DNA of 64,000 bases from Lysobacteraceae bacterium PS02065 (GTDB lineage Bacteria; Pseudomonadota; Gammaproteobacteria; Xanthomonadales; Rhodanobacteraceae). Positions 6,960 to 14,645 of the stretch are shown here, in pieces. The notes below the pieces were generated by a model, which saw only the letters and a program-made list of their open reading frames with translations, was not told the DNA's origin and did not search any database. The stretch spans positions 62,001 through 126,000 of the forward strand of contig JASCPI010000005.1 of NCBI GenBank assembly GCA_029959555.1, written 5' to 3'. Every line of letters begins with the position of its first letter. Within the stretch, counting starts at the first letter, position 1. The position numbers and the translations under genes were made by a program.

Positions 6960-9266
6960 TCACGGCCTCGGCGACTCGGCGGATGCTCCGAGCTTCGCCT
7001 GCAACGAAGCGACCAGGGCCTCGGTGCGCTCGCGGCGACCGGCTTCGACGGCATCGAGGCGGTCGTAGACGGCGAGCGCCGCGCGCGCCTCGCGCAGGCC
7101 GGTGACCGGATCGCCGAGCGCCTCGGCGACGCGCGCGGCCGTGAAATGCACGTGGCCGATCGCCTGGTTGCCGGGCTCGAATGCGCGTGGTGCGTGATCG
7201 AGCGCGGTCGCGATCGCCGCGCGTGCCTGCTCCGTGCGTCCGGTCTTCGCGTAGGTCAGCGCGATGTTCGAGCGCGAGATCACGACGAGCGGATGGTCGG
7301 GCCCGAACAGTGCATCTCGGATCGCGATCGAGCGTTCGAGCAGCGCCAGCGCGTCGGCGTCGCGGCCCATGTCGGTGAGGACCGCGGCGCGGTTGTTGAG
7401 CGTGATCGCGATGTCGGGATGGTGCGGCGACATCGCGCGCTCGAGCTCGTCGAGGGCGCGCACGTAGACGGCATCGGCCGCCGCGAGCTCGCCTAGGCCG
7501 TGCAGCGCGTAGGCGAGGTTGCTGCGCGTGATCGCGAGTTCGCGCGGGGCGAGTCCGGGCAGCGCCGCACCGATCGCGATCGCCTGTTCGAGCAGCGGGC
7601 GTGCCTCGGCGTAGCGGCCGAGGTTGTTGAGCAGTGCGGCGGCATCGTTGAGCGCGACTGCATGGGCCTGGTTGCGCCCGCCATCGACCGCACCGGCGAT
7701 CGTGATCGCGCGACGGATGCGCTGCTCGGCGCGTTCGTAGCGCCCGCGCGACCAGTCGAGCATCGCTTGCGCATCGAGCGTCTCGGCGAACGCGGTGCCG
7801 CCCGCGGGCTCGCGCAGCGCGGCGGCGCGGTCGAGATGCGACTCGGCCTCGTCGAGGCGCTCGAGCGACAGGTAGGCGCGGCCGATCGCATGGCGCACGT
7901 CGGCCTCGAGCGCGGGCTGGTCGGCGAACTGCGCGGGAATGTCGGCCGCGGCGCGGTCGAGTGCCTCGGCGAGGGTCGGGTTGCGTCCGCTCACGTAGGG
8001 ATCGGCGCGCTCGATCATCGACAGCAGGAAGCGGTTCGCACGATGCGCGCGATCGGCCTCTTCGCGCGCCAGGTGGGCCTGCACCGCGGCGACACCGAAG
8101 CCGGTCGCGAGGGCGAGCACGGCGGCGGTCGACGCAGCGACGGCGAGGCGGTTGCGACGCACGAACTTTGCGGCGCGGTAGGCGAGTCCGGCCGGGCGTG
8201 CGAGCACGGGGCGGTTGCCGAGCCAGCGCTCGAGGTCGTCGGCGAATGCGCGTGCCGACGCGTAGCGCTGCGCAGGTTCGGGTTGCAAGGCCTTGAGCAC
8301 GATGCGGTCGAGGTCGCCGCCGAGCCGGCGCCGCCAGGCATTCTCCGCTCGCGGGGCGAGGCCGAGGCGATCCGCGTCGACGCGCGCGCTCGGCTTTGTC
8401 GGCGCATGCGTGGCGACGAACTGCGCATACTCGACGAGTGAACGGCGGCCGCGCTCGAACGCGGGTCGCCCGGTCAGCAGTTCGTGCAGCAGCAGGCCGA
8501 GCGCGTAGACGTCGCAGGCGGTCGTCAGCGGCTGGCCGGCGAGTTGTTCGGGACTCGCGTAGTCGGGCGTGAGCGGTCCGGCCCCGGCCTGCGTCGCGGC
8601 ACTGCGCACGCGCCCGTCGAGGGACTTGGCGATGCCGAAGTCGAGCAGCTTGGCCGAGCCGTCGGCCGTGACGAGCACGTTCGCGGGTTTGATGTCGCGA
8701 TGGATGATCAGCGCACGGTGCGCGGCGTCGACCGCACCGAGCACCTGGCGGAACACCCCGATGCGTGCCTTGATGTCGAGTGCGCGGCCACGGCACCAGT
8801 CGTCGATGCGCTCGCCGTCGACGTACTCCATGACGACGTAGGGCTGGCCTTCGGGCGTGGTGCCCCCGTCGAGCACGCGTGCGATGTTGCGATGCTCGAG
8901 CCAGGCCAGGAACTGGCGCTCGGCCTCGGCGCGGCGCACGGCGTCGGCATCGCCGAGCGTCGCCGCGAGCACCTTGATCGCGACGCGCTGCTCGAACGCG
9001 CCGTCGCGGCGCTCGGCGAGGTAGACGCGGCCCATGCCGCCTTCGCCGAGCGGTGCGATGAGCCGGTACGGGCCGAGGTCGCGCGGCACGAAGCGCGGGC
9101 CCGGTTCGAGAAAGCCCTCGCTCGAGGCATGTGCGGCGAGCAGGGCGAGTGTGGCATCGCGCAGGACATCGTCATCGCCGGCCTCGACGCGGATGAACGC
9201 TTCGCGTGCCGCAGGATCGCGTGCCAGCGCGGCCTCGAACAGCGACAGCGCGGCGAGTGCGCTCAC
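6960..9266 (-). CDS. Transmembrane Ser/Thr protein kinase with TPR repeats
   Basis: A 768-residue Hanks-type kinase. Catalytic motifs are intact: glycine loop GEGGMG at 74-79, AIK with Lys98, HRDIKPAN at 189-196, DFG at 209-211, and an activation segment ending in YASPEQL. A single transmembrane helix at about 374-396 separates the cytosolic kinase from a C-terminal region of about 370 residues made of tandem TPR-like helices, probably periplasmic. The GTG start overlaps the stop of the upstream ECF sigma gene (GTGA). In Xanthomonas and Vibrio, comparable kinases phosphorylate and thereby activate a partner ECF sigma factor; the same relation is inferred here. Confidence 0.92.
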   Translation of the reverse strand: MSALAALSLFEAALARDPAAREAFIRVEAGDDDVLRDATLALLAAHASSEGFLEPGPRFVPRDLGPYRLIAPLGEGGMGRVYLAERRDGAFEQRVAIKVLAATLGDADAVRRAEAERQFLAWLEHRNIARVLDGGTTPEGQPYVVMEYVDGERIDDWCRGRALDIKARIGVFRQVLGAVDAAHRALIIHRDIKPANVLVTADGSAKLLDFGIAKSLDGRVRSAATQAGAGPLTPDYASPEQLAGQPLTTACDVYALGLLLHELLTGRPAFERGRRSLVEYAQFVATHAPTKPSARVDADRLGLAPRAENAWRRRLGGDLDRIVLKALQPEPAQRYASARAFADDLERWLGNRPVLARPAGLAYRAAKFVRRNRLAVAASTAAVLALATGFGVAAVQAHLAREEADRAHRANRFLLSMIERADPYVSGRNPTLAEALDRAAADIPAQFADQPALEADVRHAIGRAYLSLERLDEAESHLDRAAALREPAGGTAFAETLDAQAMLDWSRGRYERAEQRIRRAITIAGAVDGGRNQAHAVALNDAAALLNNLGRYAEARPLLEQAIAIGAALPGLAPRELAITRSNLAYALHGLGELAAADAVYVRALDELERAMSPHHPDIAITLNNRAAVLTDMGRDADALALLERSIAIRDALFGPDHPLVVISRSNIALTYAKTGRTEQARAAIATALDHAPRAFEPGNQAIGHVHFTAARVAEALGDPVTGLREARAALAVYDRLDAVEAGRRERTEALVASLQAKLGASAESPRP

Positions 9267-9820
9267 GCCAGCGCCTGGTACAGGAATGTCCTGGCGACCT
9301 CCCAGTCGCGCTGCGCGGTCGCGCGCGAGATGCCGAGCACCTCGGCGATCTCGTGCATCTCGAGCCCGGCGAAATAGCGCAGCTCGACCACGCGAACCTT
9401 GCGCGGATCGTGCGCCTCGAGCTTCTCGAGGGCCTGCTCGAGCGCGAGCGCGTCGACACCGGTGCCGCCTTCGTCGACCAGCGACGACAGCGTGACGGCT
9501 TCGCGCACGGGTCCACCGCGCTTGGCGGCATCGCGCCGGCGCGCGTGGTCGACCAGCACCTGGCGCATGCGGCGCGCGGCGGCGGCGAAGAACTGGCGGC
9601 GATCCTCGGGTGCGAGCGAGGCATCGTCGGCGAGGCGCATCCAGGCCTCGTGCACGAGCGCGGTCGGCGACAGCGTATGGCCGGGTCGTTCGCCGCCGAG
9701 ATGGCGCGCGGCGAGCACGCGCAGTTCCGCATAGACGAGCTCGAGCAGCTCGCCATCGGCGCGCGCTTCGCCCGCGGCGAGCCGCTTGAGCACCCCGGTG
9801 ATCGCGCCCGTGCCGGCCAT
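9263..9820 (-). CDS. ECF sigma-70 factor (TIGR02999-like)
   Basis: A 185-residue ECF sigma factor. Region 2 includes LSPTALVHEAWMRLAD and the MRQVLVDHARRRDAAKR segment; region 4 includes ELRYFAGLEMHEIAEVLGISRATAQRDW (its helix-turn-helix). This fits the TIGR02999-type ECF group, which lacks a classical anti-sigma gene and is often paired with a protein kinase. The ATG at 9820 has GGGAGG upstream, and a -10-like TACACT lies at 9842-9847 on the minus strand. The stop overlaps the kinase start, so sigma and kinase should be made together. Confidence 0.92.
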   Translation of the reverse strand: MAGTGAITGVLKRLAAGEARADGELLELVYAELRVLAARHLGGERPGHTLSPTALVHEAWMRLADDASLAPEDRRQFFAAAARRMRQVLVDHARRRDAAKRGGPVREAVTLSSLVDEGGTGVDALALEQALEKLEAHDPRKVRVVELRYFAGLEMHEIAEVLGISRATAQRDWEVARTFLYQALA

Positions 9821-9841
9821 GCCGCCTCCCGTGACGCGCCC

Positions 9842-9847
9842 AGTGTA
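9842..9847 (-). promoter_or_regulatory. Candidate -10 element of the ECF-kinase operon
   Basis: TACACT on the minus strand, about 22 bases upstream of the sigma factor ATG. It would leave a leader of about 15 bases that contains the GGGAGG ribosome site. No clear -35 was identified. Confidence 0.35.
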
Positions 9848-9869
9848 GCGGCCCGCGGCCGCCGTGGCG

Positions 9870-11600
9870 TCAGCGGGTCGAGGCGGCCAGGCGCGCGCGC
9901 GGGGCTTCGAGGTAGCGTTCGCGCTTCTTCGGCTTGATGCAGGCGAGGTCGACGAGGATCAGGCCGTCGACCGCGTCGTTGAACGCCGGGTCGGTGCCGA
10001 ACGACAGGAAGCGCGCGCCGCCCGGCTCGCAGAGTTCGGTGTACTGCTTGTAGAGCGTCGGGATGGTCGTGCCGAGCGCGGCCAGGCGCATGCGCAGCAG
10101 TGCCTGTGCCGCATCGGCATCGAGCCCTTCGAACGCCTCGCGCGCGGCGTCGGACGGCTCGAACGGTCGCGGCGCGCGGGCGAGCCCGATCTCGCCGCCA
10201 TGGTGGCGTGCGTAGTAGGCCACGATGAGCTCGCGCGCCTCGCGCGGCAGGCTCGCGCTGATCGACACCGGGCCGAACAGGTAGCGGATGTCCTCGCGCC
10301 CGCGCAGCCAGGCGCCGATGCCGGCCCACAGGTAGTCGAGGCTGCGCGAGCCCCAGTAGCGTGGCTGCACGAAGCTGCGGCCGAGTTCCATGCCGCGCTC
10401 GATCACCGGCAGCAGGCGGCCGTCGAACGAGAACAGGCTGCTCGTGTAGAGGCCGCGCAGGCCGTGCGTGCCGAGCACGCGCGCACACGGTGCCGCGCGG
10501 TAGGCGCCGGCGACCTCGCCGTCGTCGCCGTCCCAGACCACGATGTGGTCGTACCAGCTGTCGTAGGCGTCGCAGTCCATGCGCTTGCCGGTGCCTTCGC
10601 CGACCTTGCGGAAGGTCAGTTCGCGCAGGCGCGCGATCTCGCGCAGCAGCGCCGAGTCGCTGGCGAGGCGACCGCCGTGGATGCGTTTGCCGTCGGCGGT
10701 TTCGCCGAGCAGTTCGAGGCCGTCGAGGTCTGCGCGGATCGCCTTGGCCGACGGACGATGCACGATCGGCGCCTGCGTGGCGACGCGGCGTTCGTGGCGT
10801 CGGCCGATCGCGTAGACCGCTTCGCGTACGGCGAGGCTCGCGACGCGGCGATCGGCGGCGCCACCGACATCGTCGAGCGTGATCGGCTCGCCGACACGCA
10901 GCACGAGGCGGCTGTGGCGGCGCGCGAACACCTCGCGCGCGAGCATGCCGGTGCCGAGCGGCTTGAACAGCGCCGAGACGCCGTAGAACAGCGCCGAGTT
11001 GCGCCCTTCGATGCGCACCGGCACGAGTGGCGCGTGCGCGGCCTCGGCGAAGCGCACGAAGCCGTGCCGCCATGCACCGTCGCGCACGCCGAACGGCGTC
11101 AGGCGCGAGACCTCGCCGGCCGGGAACACGATCACGGCTTCCTCGCGGGCGAGCGCCGCATCGACCTGGCGCAGGCCCTCCGCACCCGGGCGACCGCCGA
11201 GCATGCGGAACGGGATCAGCAGGTCCGACAGCATGTCGAACGCGAGCAGGAAATCGTTGGCGACGATGCGCACGTCGCGACGGATGCTGCCGACGAACGC
11301 GAGCAGCGCGAGTGCGTCGAGCGCACCCATGGGGTGGTTGGCGACGATGACGACGCGGCCTTGCTCGGGAATGCGCTCGCGCTCGACGTGGTCGACGAGG
11401 AAGCGGCAGTCGAAGCGTTCGAGCGCCGCCTCGATGAACGCGAATCCGCGCAGGTGGGCGTGCTCGCGCATGAAGGCCTCGATCGCGTCGAGGCGCGAGA
11501 GGCGTGCGATCGAGCGCACCAGCGGGCGCGCGATGTGTGCACGGCGCCCGGCGAACCAGGCCGGGAAGCGGGTCTGCAACCTGCCTTCGAGATCGAGCAT
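9870..11600 (-). CDS. Bifunctional ornithine-lipid synthase, OlsF-like
   Basis: A 576-residue two-domain acyltransferase. The N-terminal half is PlsC-like, with NHPMGALDA at 88-96 (acyltransferase His/Asp motif, here with five residues between His and Asp) and FPAGEVSR at 159-166. The C-terminal half (about 330-560) is a GNAT/OlsB-type hemolysin-related domain, with DHIVVWDGDDGEVAGAYR and ELGRSFVQPRYWGSRSLDYLWAGI. This is the architecture of OlsF, which N-acylates ornithine and then O-acylates lyso-ornithine lipid. Start ATG 11600 is preferred over 11639 because GGAGG precedes it. It is divergent from btaA across a spacer with PHO-box-like sites. Substrate assignment is family-based. Confidence 0.78.
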   Translation of the reverse strand: MLDLEGRLQTRFPAWFAGRRAHIARPLVRSIARLSRLDAIEAFMREHAHLRGFAFIEAALERFDCRFLVDHVERERIPEQGRVVIVANHPMGALDALALLAFVGSIRRDVRIVANDFLLAFDMLSDLLIPFRMLGGRPGAEGLRQVDAALAREEAVIVFPAGEVSRLTPFGVRDGAWRHGFVRFAEAAHAPLVPVRIEGRNSALFYGVSALFKPLGTGMLAREVFARRHSRLVLRVGEPITLDDVGGAADRRVASLAVREAVYAIGRRHERRVATQAPIVHRPSAKAIRADLDGLELLGETADGKRIHGGRLASDSALLREIARLRELTFRKVGEGTGKRMDCDAYDSWYDHIVVWDGDDGEVAGAYRAAPCARVLGTHGLRGLYTSSLFSFDGRLLPVIERGMELGRSFVQPRYWGSRSLDYLWAGIGAWLRGREDIRYLFGPVSISASLPREARELIVAYYARHHGGEIGLARAPRPFEPSDAAREAFEGLDADAAQALLRMRLAALGTTIPTLYKQYTELCEPGGARFLSFGTDPAFNDAVDGLILVDLACIKPKKRERYLEAPRARLAASTR

Positions 11601-11641
11601 GCGCGTGCCTCCGGGAGTCGGTGGCATGCTCGCCAGCACGC

Positions 11642-11659
11642 GTTTCAGCGCCGTGACCG
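11642..11659 (-). promoter_or_regulatory. PHO-box-like site facing the OlsF-like gene
   Basis: On the minus strand this reads CGGTCAC-GGCG-CTGAAAC: two 7-mers like CTGTCAC separated by exactly 4 bases, 6/7 and 5/7 matches to the PhoB half-site. It lies 42 bases upstream of the OlsF-like ATG and 2 bases from the second site, which faces the other way. Confidence 0.5.
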
Positions 11660-11661
11660 CG

Positions 11662-11679
11662 CTTTCACGGGATTGTCAC
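11662..11679 (+). promoter_or_regulatory. PHO-box-like site facing btaA
   Basis: CTTTCACGGGATTGTCAC matches the two-repeat PhoB box with correct 11-bp periodicity: half-sites CTTTCAC and TTGTCAC, 5/7 and 6/7, spaced by 4. It is 49 bases upstream of the btaA ATG. It fits the established phosphate-starvation control of betaine lipid genes; a clear -10 was not seen. Confidence 0.55.
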
Positions 11680-11728
11680 GCGCCGGCGGGAGCATGCGCG
11701 GCGTTTCCACCGGACCCCGGATACCGGC

Positions 11729-12937
11729 ATGCTCGCGGCCCCCGTTGAAGGCACCACGCGCCTGCGCGACCGCATCGACCGCCGCGTGTTCAACGCGATC
11801 TGGTCGCGCAACCTCGTCTACAACACCTGCTGGGAAGACCCCGCCGTCGACCGCGAGGCCCTGCGGCTCGGCGCCGACGATCATGTGCTCGTGATCACGA
11901 GCGCGGGCTGCAACGCGCTCGATTACGCACTCGCCGGCGCACGGCGCGTCGACTGCGTCGACGCGAACCCGCGCCAGAACGCGCTGCTCGAACTCAAGAT
12001 CGCCGCCGCGCGCGAACTCGCCTACGAGGACTTCTTCGCCGTGTTCGGCGAGGGTCGCCACGCCGATTTCGAGCGGCTCTACCACACACACCTGCGCCAG
12101 CACCTGTCGCCGTTCGCGCGCACGTGGTGGGACGAGCGCACGTCGTGGTTCACGAGCCGCGCCGGCAGCTTCTACTTCCACGGGCTCTCGGGGCTCGTCG
12201 CGCGCGCCGCACGCACCTGGTTCCGCGCGAAGCCGCGCCTGCGCACGGCCACGCTAGACCTGCTCGAGGCGCGCGACCTCGACGAACAGCGCCGCATCTA
12301 CGACGAGCGCGTCGCGCCGGCGTTGTGGAGCCGCACGCTGGACTGGGCGATGTCGCGCCAGCTGTTCATGAACATGCTCGGCGTGCCGCATCCGCAACGG
12401 CGCCTCGTCGAGGCGCAGCACGCCGACGGTGTCGCCGGCTTCATCCGCGACGCGGTGCGCTACGTGTTCCGCGAACTGCCGGTCGCCGACAACTACTTCT
12501 GGCGCGTCTACCTGACCGGCCGCTACGCACGCGACTGCTGTCCCGAGTACCTGCGCGAGGCGAACTTCGGGACGCTGCGCGAGGCGGTCGAGCGCGTGCA
12601 CACGCACACGACGACGGTCACGAACTTCCTGCGCGCCGGCGATGTGCCGATCACGCGCTTCGTGCTGCTCGACCACATGGACTGGATGGCCTCGCACGAC
12701 CCGCGCGGCCTCGACGAGGAATGGGACGCGATTCTCGCGCGGGCGGCGCCGGGCGCGCGCATCCTGCTGCGCAGCGCACAGCGCCAGCCGGCCTGGCTCG
12801 ATGCGGTCCGTGCGGGCCCGCGCGCGGAAGGCCTGCGCACGCAGCTGCATTTCCGCGACGCACTCGCCGATGCGCTGCAGCCGCGCGACCGCGTGCACAC
12901 CTACGCCGGCTTCGTGATCGCCGATGCGCCGGCTTGA
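11729..12937 (+). CDS. btaA: BtaA: AdoMet:diacylglycerol 3-amino-3-carboxypropyl transferase (DUF3419)
   Basis: Transfers the 3-amino-3-carboxypropyl group of AdoMet to diacylglycerol, giving diacylglycerylhomoserine, the first step of betaine lipid (DGTS) synthesis at the membrane. The 402-residue length matches bacterial BtaA. Diagnostic DUF3419 elements are NLVYNTCWEDPAVDREAL near the N-terminus, ITSAGCNALDYAL with CVDANPRQNALLELK (AdoMet-binding region, about residues 55-90), DNYFWRVYLTGRY, and FVLLDHMDWM. The last 14 bases overlap btaB. It is divergent from the OlsF-like gene, and a PHO-box-like sequence precedes it. Betaine lipid genes are best known from alphaproteobacteria and algae, so their presence in this genome type is notable. 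Confidence 0.9.
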   Translation: MLAAPVEGTTRLRDRIDRRVFNAIWSRNLVYNTCWEDPAVDREALRLGADDHVLVITSAGCNALDYALAGARRVDCVDANPRQNALLELKIAAARELAYEDFFAVFGEGRHADFERLYHTHLRQHLSPFARTWWDERTSWFTSRAGSFYFHGLSGLVARAARTWFRAKPRLRTATLDLLEARDLDEQRRIYDERVAPALWSRTLDWAMSRQLFMNMLGVPHPQRRLVEAQHADGVAGFIRDAVRYVFRELPVADNYFWRVYLTGRYARDCCPEYLREANFGTLREAVERVHTHTTTVTNFLRAGDVPITRFVLLDHMDWMASHDPRGLDEEWDAILARAAPGARILLRSAQRQPAWLDAVRAGPRAEGLRTQLHFRDALADALQPRDRVHTYAGFVIADAPA

Positions 12938-13655
12938 CGCCCTGAAGGCCGATGCCGGCATCCTGCGCGCGATGCTGCGCGGCATGCCGCGCGCGCCGTC
13001 GCAGGCGCAGCAGCTCGATGCGTTCTACGGTCCGCAGGTCGAGCACTACGACCGTTTCCGCGAGCGCCTGCTGCAGGGCCGCGAGCAGCTCGTCGCGCGG
13101 CTCGACCTGCCGCGCGACGCGCACGTCGTCGAGCTCGGCGGCGGCACGGGTCGCAACGCCGAGTTCTTCGGCGCGCGCCTGGACACGATCGCGCGCTACG
13201 ACGTCGTCGACCTGTGCTCGCCGATGCTCGAGCAGGCGCGCGCGCGTTCGGCGCGGATTCCCCAGCTCAACGCGGTGCTCGGCGACGCGACGCGCTGGCA
13301 GCCCGAAGCGCCGGTCGACGCGGTGATCGTGTCGTACGCGCTCACGATGATCCCGAACTGGCGCGCCGCGATCGTCAACGCGATGCACATGCTCAAGCCC
13401 GGCGGCGTGCTCGGCGTGGTCGATTTCTACGTCTCGACGCCGACACCGCTCCCCGGATGCGTGAGCCATGGCCGGATCACGCGCCGGTTCTGGCCGGCCT
13501 GGTTCGGCCACGACGGCGTCCGCCTCGACGACCAGCTGCTGCCGACGCTGTGCCGCGCGATGCCGCGCCACGAACTCGTCGAGGCGCGCGCCCCGGTGCC
13601 TTATCTCCCCGGGCTGCGCGTGCCCTACTTCGTCTTCACGGGCCACAGGCCATGA
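12924..13655 (+). CDS. btaB: BtaB: diacylglycerylhomoserine N-methyltransferase
   Basis: AdoMet-dependent class I methyltransferase predicted to trimethylate diacylglycerylhomoserine to DGTS. Motif I is VVELGGGTGRN at 68-78. It is followed by YDVVDLCSPMLEQAR, a motif IV-like VIVSYALTMIPNWR, and LKPGGVLGVVDFYV. The product is 243 residues, a little longer than the Rhodobacter enzyme. The assignment rests on the fold plus direct overlap with btaA; alone it could only be called a methyltransferase. Its stop overlaps the next start (ATGA). Confidence 0.85.
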   Translation: MRRLDALKADAGILRAMLRGMPRAPSQAQQLDAFYGPQVEHYDRFRERLLQGREQLVARLDLPRDAHVVELGGGTGRNAEFFGARLDTIARYDVVDLCSPMLEQARARSARIPQLNAVLGDATRWQPEAPVDAVIVSYALTMIPNWRAAIVNAMHMLKPGGVLGVVDFYVSTPTPLPGCVSHGRITRRFWPAWFGHDGVRLDDQLLPTLCRAMPRHELVEARAPVPYLPGLRVPYFVFTGHRP

Positions 13656-14458
13656 GCATGACGTCGCGCGTACGGTCGGTGTTCGTCTCGGATGTCCATC
13701 TCGGCACGCGCGCCTGCCAGGCCGAGCGGTTGCTGGCGTTCCTGCGCGACTACCCGGCCGACCACCTGTACCTCGTCGGCGACATCGTCGACTTCTGGGC
13801 GATGCGGCGCGAGGTGCGCTGGACGGCGGCGCAGAACACCGTCGTGCAGAAGATCCTCAAGCGCGCGCGCCACGGCGAGAAGGTGACCTTCATTCCGGGC
13901 AACCATGACGAAGCGTTGCGCGAACACGTCGGCATCACGTTCGGCGACATCCGCATCGAACGCGAGTGCGTGCACGAAGCCGCCGACGGCAAGCGCTACC
14001 TCGTGCTGCACGGCGACGAATTCGACCAGGTCACCTGCCATCATCGCTGGATCGCCGTGCTCGGCGATGTCGCCTACACCTGGCTCGTGCGCGTCAACGT
14101 GTGGCTGTCGTGGGTGCGCCGAAAGCTCGGCATCGCGGGCTACTGGTCGCTGGCCGGCTACGCCAAGCGCAAGGTCAAGCTCGCGGTGAGCTTCGTCGGC
14201 GACTTCGAGGCCTCCGTGGTGCGTGCGGTGCGCGAACGCGGGCTCGACGGCGTGATCTGCGGGCACATCCACGTCGCCGCGCTGCGTGACGTCGACGGCA
14301 TCACCTACGTCAACTGCGGCGACTGGGTCGACAGCTGCACGGCGATCGTCGAGCACCACGACGGCCGCCTCGAACTGGTCGAGTGGCGAGCCGACGGCGA
14401 CGCGGGCCTCCACGACGCCGTGGCGAGCGTCACGTCGATCGAGCGCATCGCAGCCTGA
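13652..14458 (+). CDS. PlcP-like phospholipase C / LpxH-like metallophosphoesterase
   Basis: A 268-residue calcineurin-like phosphoesterase of the COG2908 type. Metal ligands are complete: SDVHLG (Asp14, His16), GDIVDFW (Asp44), GNHD (Asn84), HGDE (His120) and GHIH (205-207). By fold it resembles UDP-2,3-diacylglucosamine hydrolase, but the position as third gene of btaA-btaB argues for PlcP. Sinorhizobium PlcP is a phosphate-starvation phospholipase C that degrades phosphatidylcholine to diacylglycerol, which feeds BtaA. The function is inferred from context; an LpxH-like role is the alternative. A strong terminator follows at 14542. Confidence 0.75.
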   Translation: MSMTSRVRSVFVSDVHLGTRACQAERLLAFLRDYPADHLYLVGDIVDFWAMRREVRWTAAQNTVVQKILKRARHGEKVTFIPGNHDEALREHVGITFGDIRIERECVHEAADGKRYLVLHGDEFDQVTCHHRWIAVLGDVAYTWLVRVNVWLSWVRRKLGIAGYWSLAGYAKRKVKLAVSFVGDFEASVVRAVRERGLDGVICGHIHVAALRDVDGITYVNCGDWVDSCTAIVEHHDGRLELVEWRADGDAGLHDAVASVTSIERIAA

Positions 14459-14541
14459 CCACGTTGTCGTAGCGCTGAAACCTGGCCACGCGATACTGCG
14501 TCCACTCGAACGCCTCTCCAACGTCGGGTGCAGTGGATGGA

Positions 14542-14576
14542 AGCCGCCAGCGCATGCGCTGGCGGCTTTGTTTTTT
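14542..14576 (+). terminator. Rho-independent terminator of the btaAB-plcP operon
   Basis: A perfect 26-bp palindrome (arms AGCCGCCAGCGC / GCGCTGGCGGCT, 14542-14567) is followed by TTGTTTTTT. It lies 84 bases after the last gene of the lipid operon and marks its end. It also lies beyond the 3' end of the convergent SDR gene. Confidence 0.92.
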
Positions 14577-14645
14577 GCGTGGTCGCTCATTGTGCGGCGT
14601 GGAGGCCCGGCGTCGAGCGCGAGCCCGGACGGTGCGCGGACGATG

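Noticed and set aside
6949..8796. Long open frame antiparallel-shifted within the kinase gene (615 codons, minus strand)
   Set aside because: Arg/Ala/Pro-rich translation without domains, created by the GC-rich third positions of the real kinase frame.
9172..11073. Long minus-strand frame spanning the sigma factor and OlsF-like gene
   Set aside because: Crosses two well-supported genes in another frame and has no recognisable domain; a composition artefact.
12651..13646. Minus-strand open frame opposite btaB
   Set aside because: Antisense to a conserved methyltransferase; low-complexity basic translation and no ribosome site.
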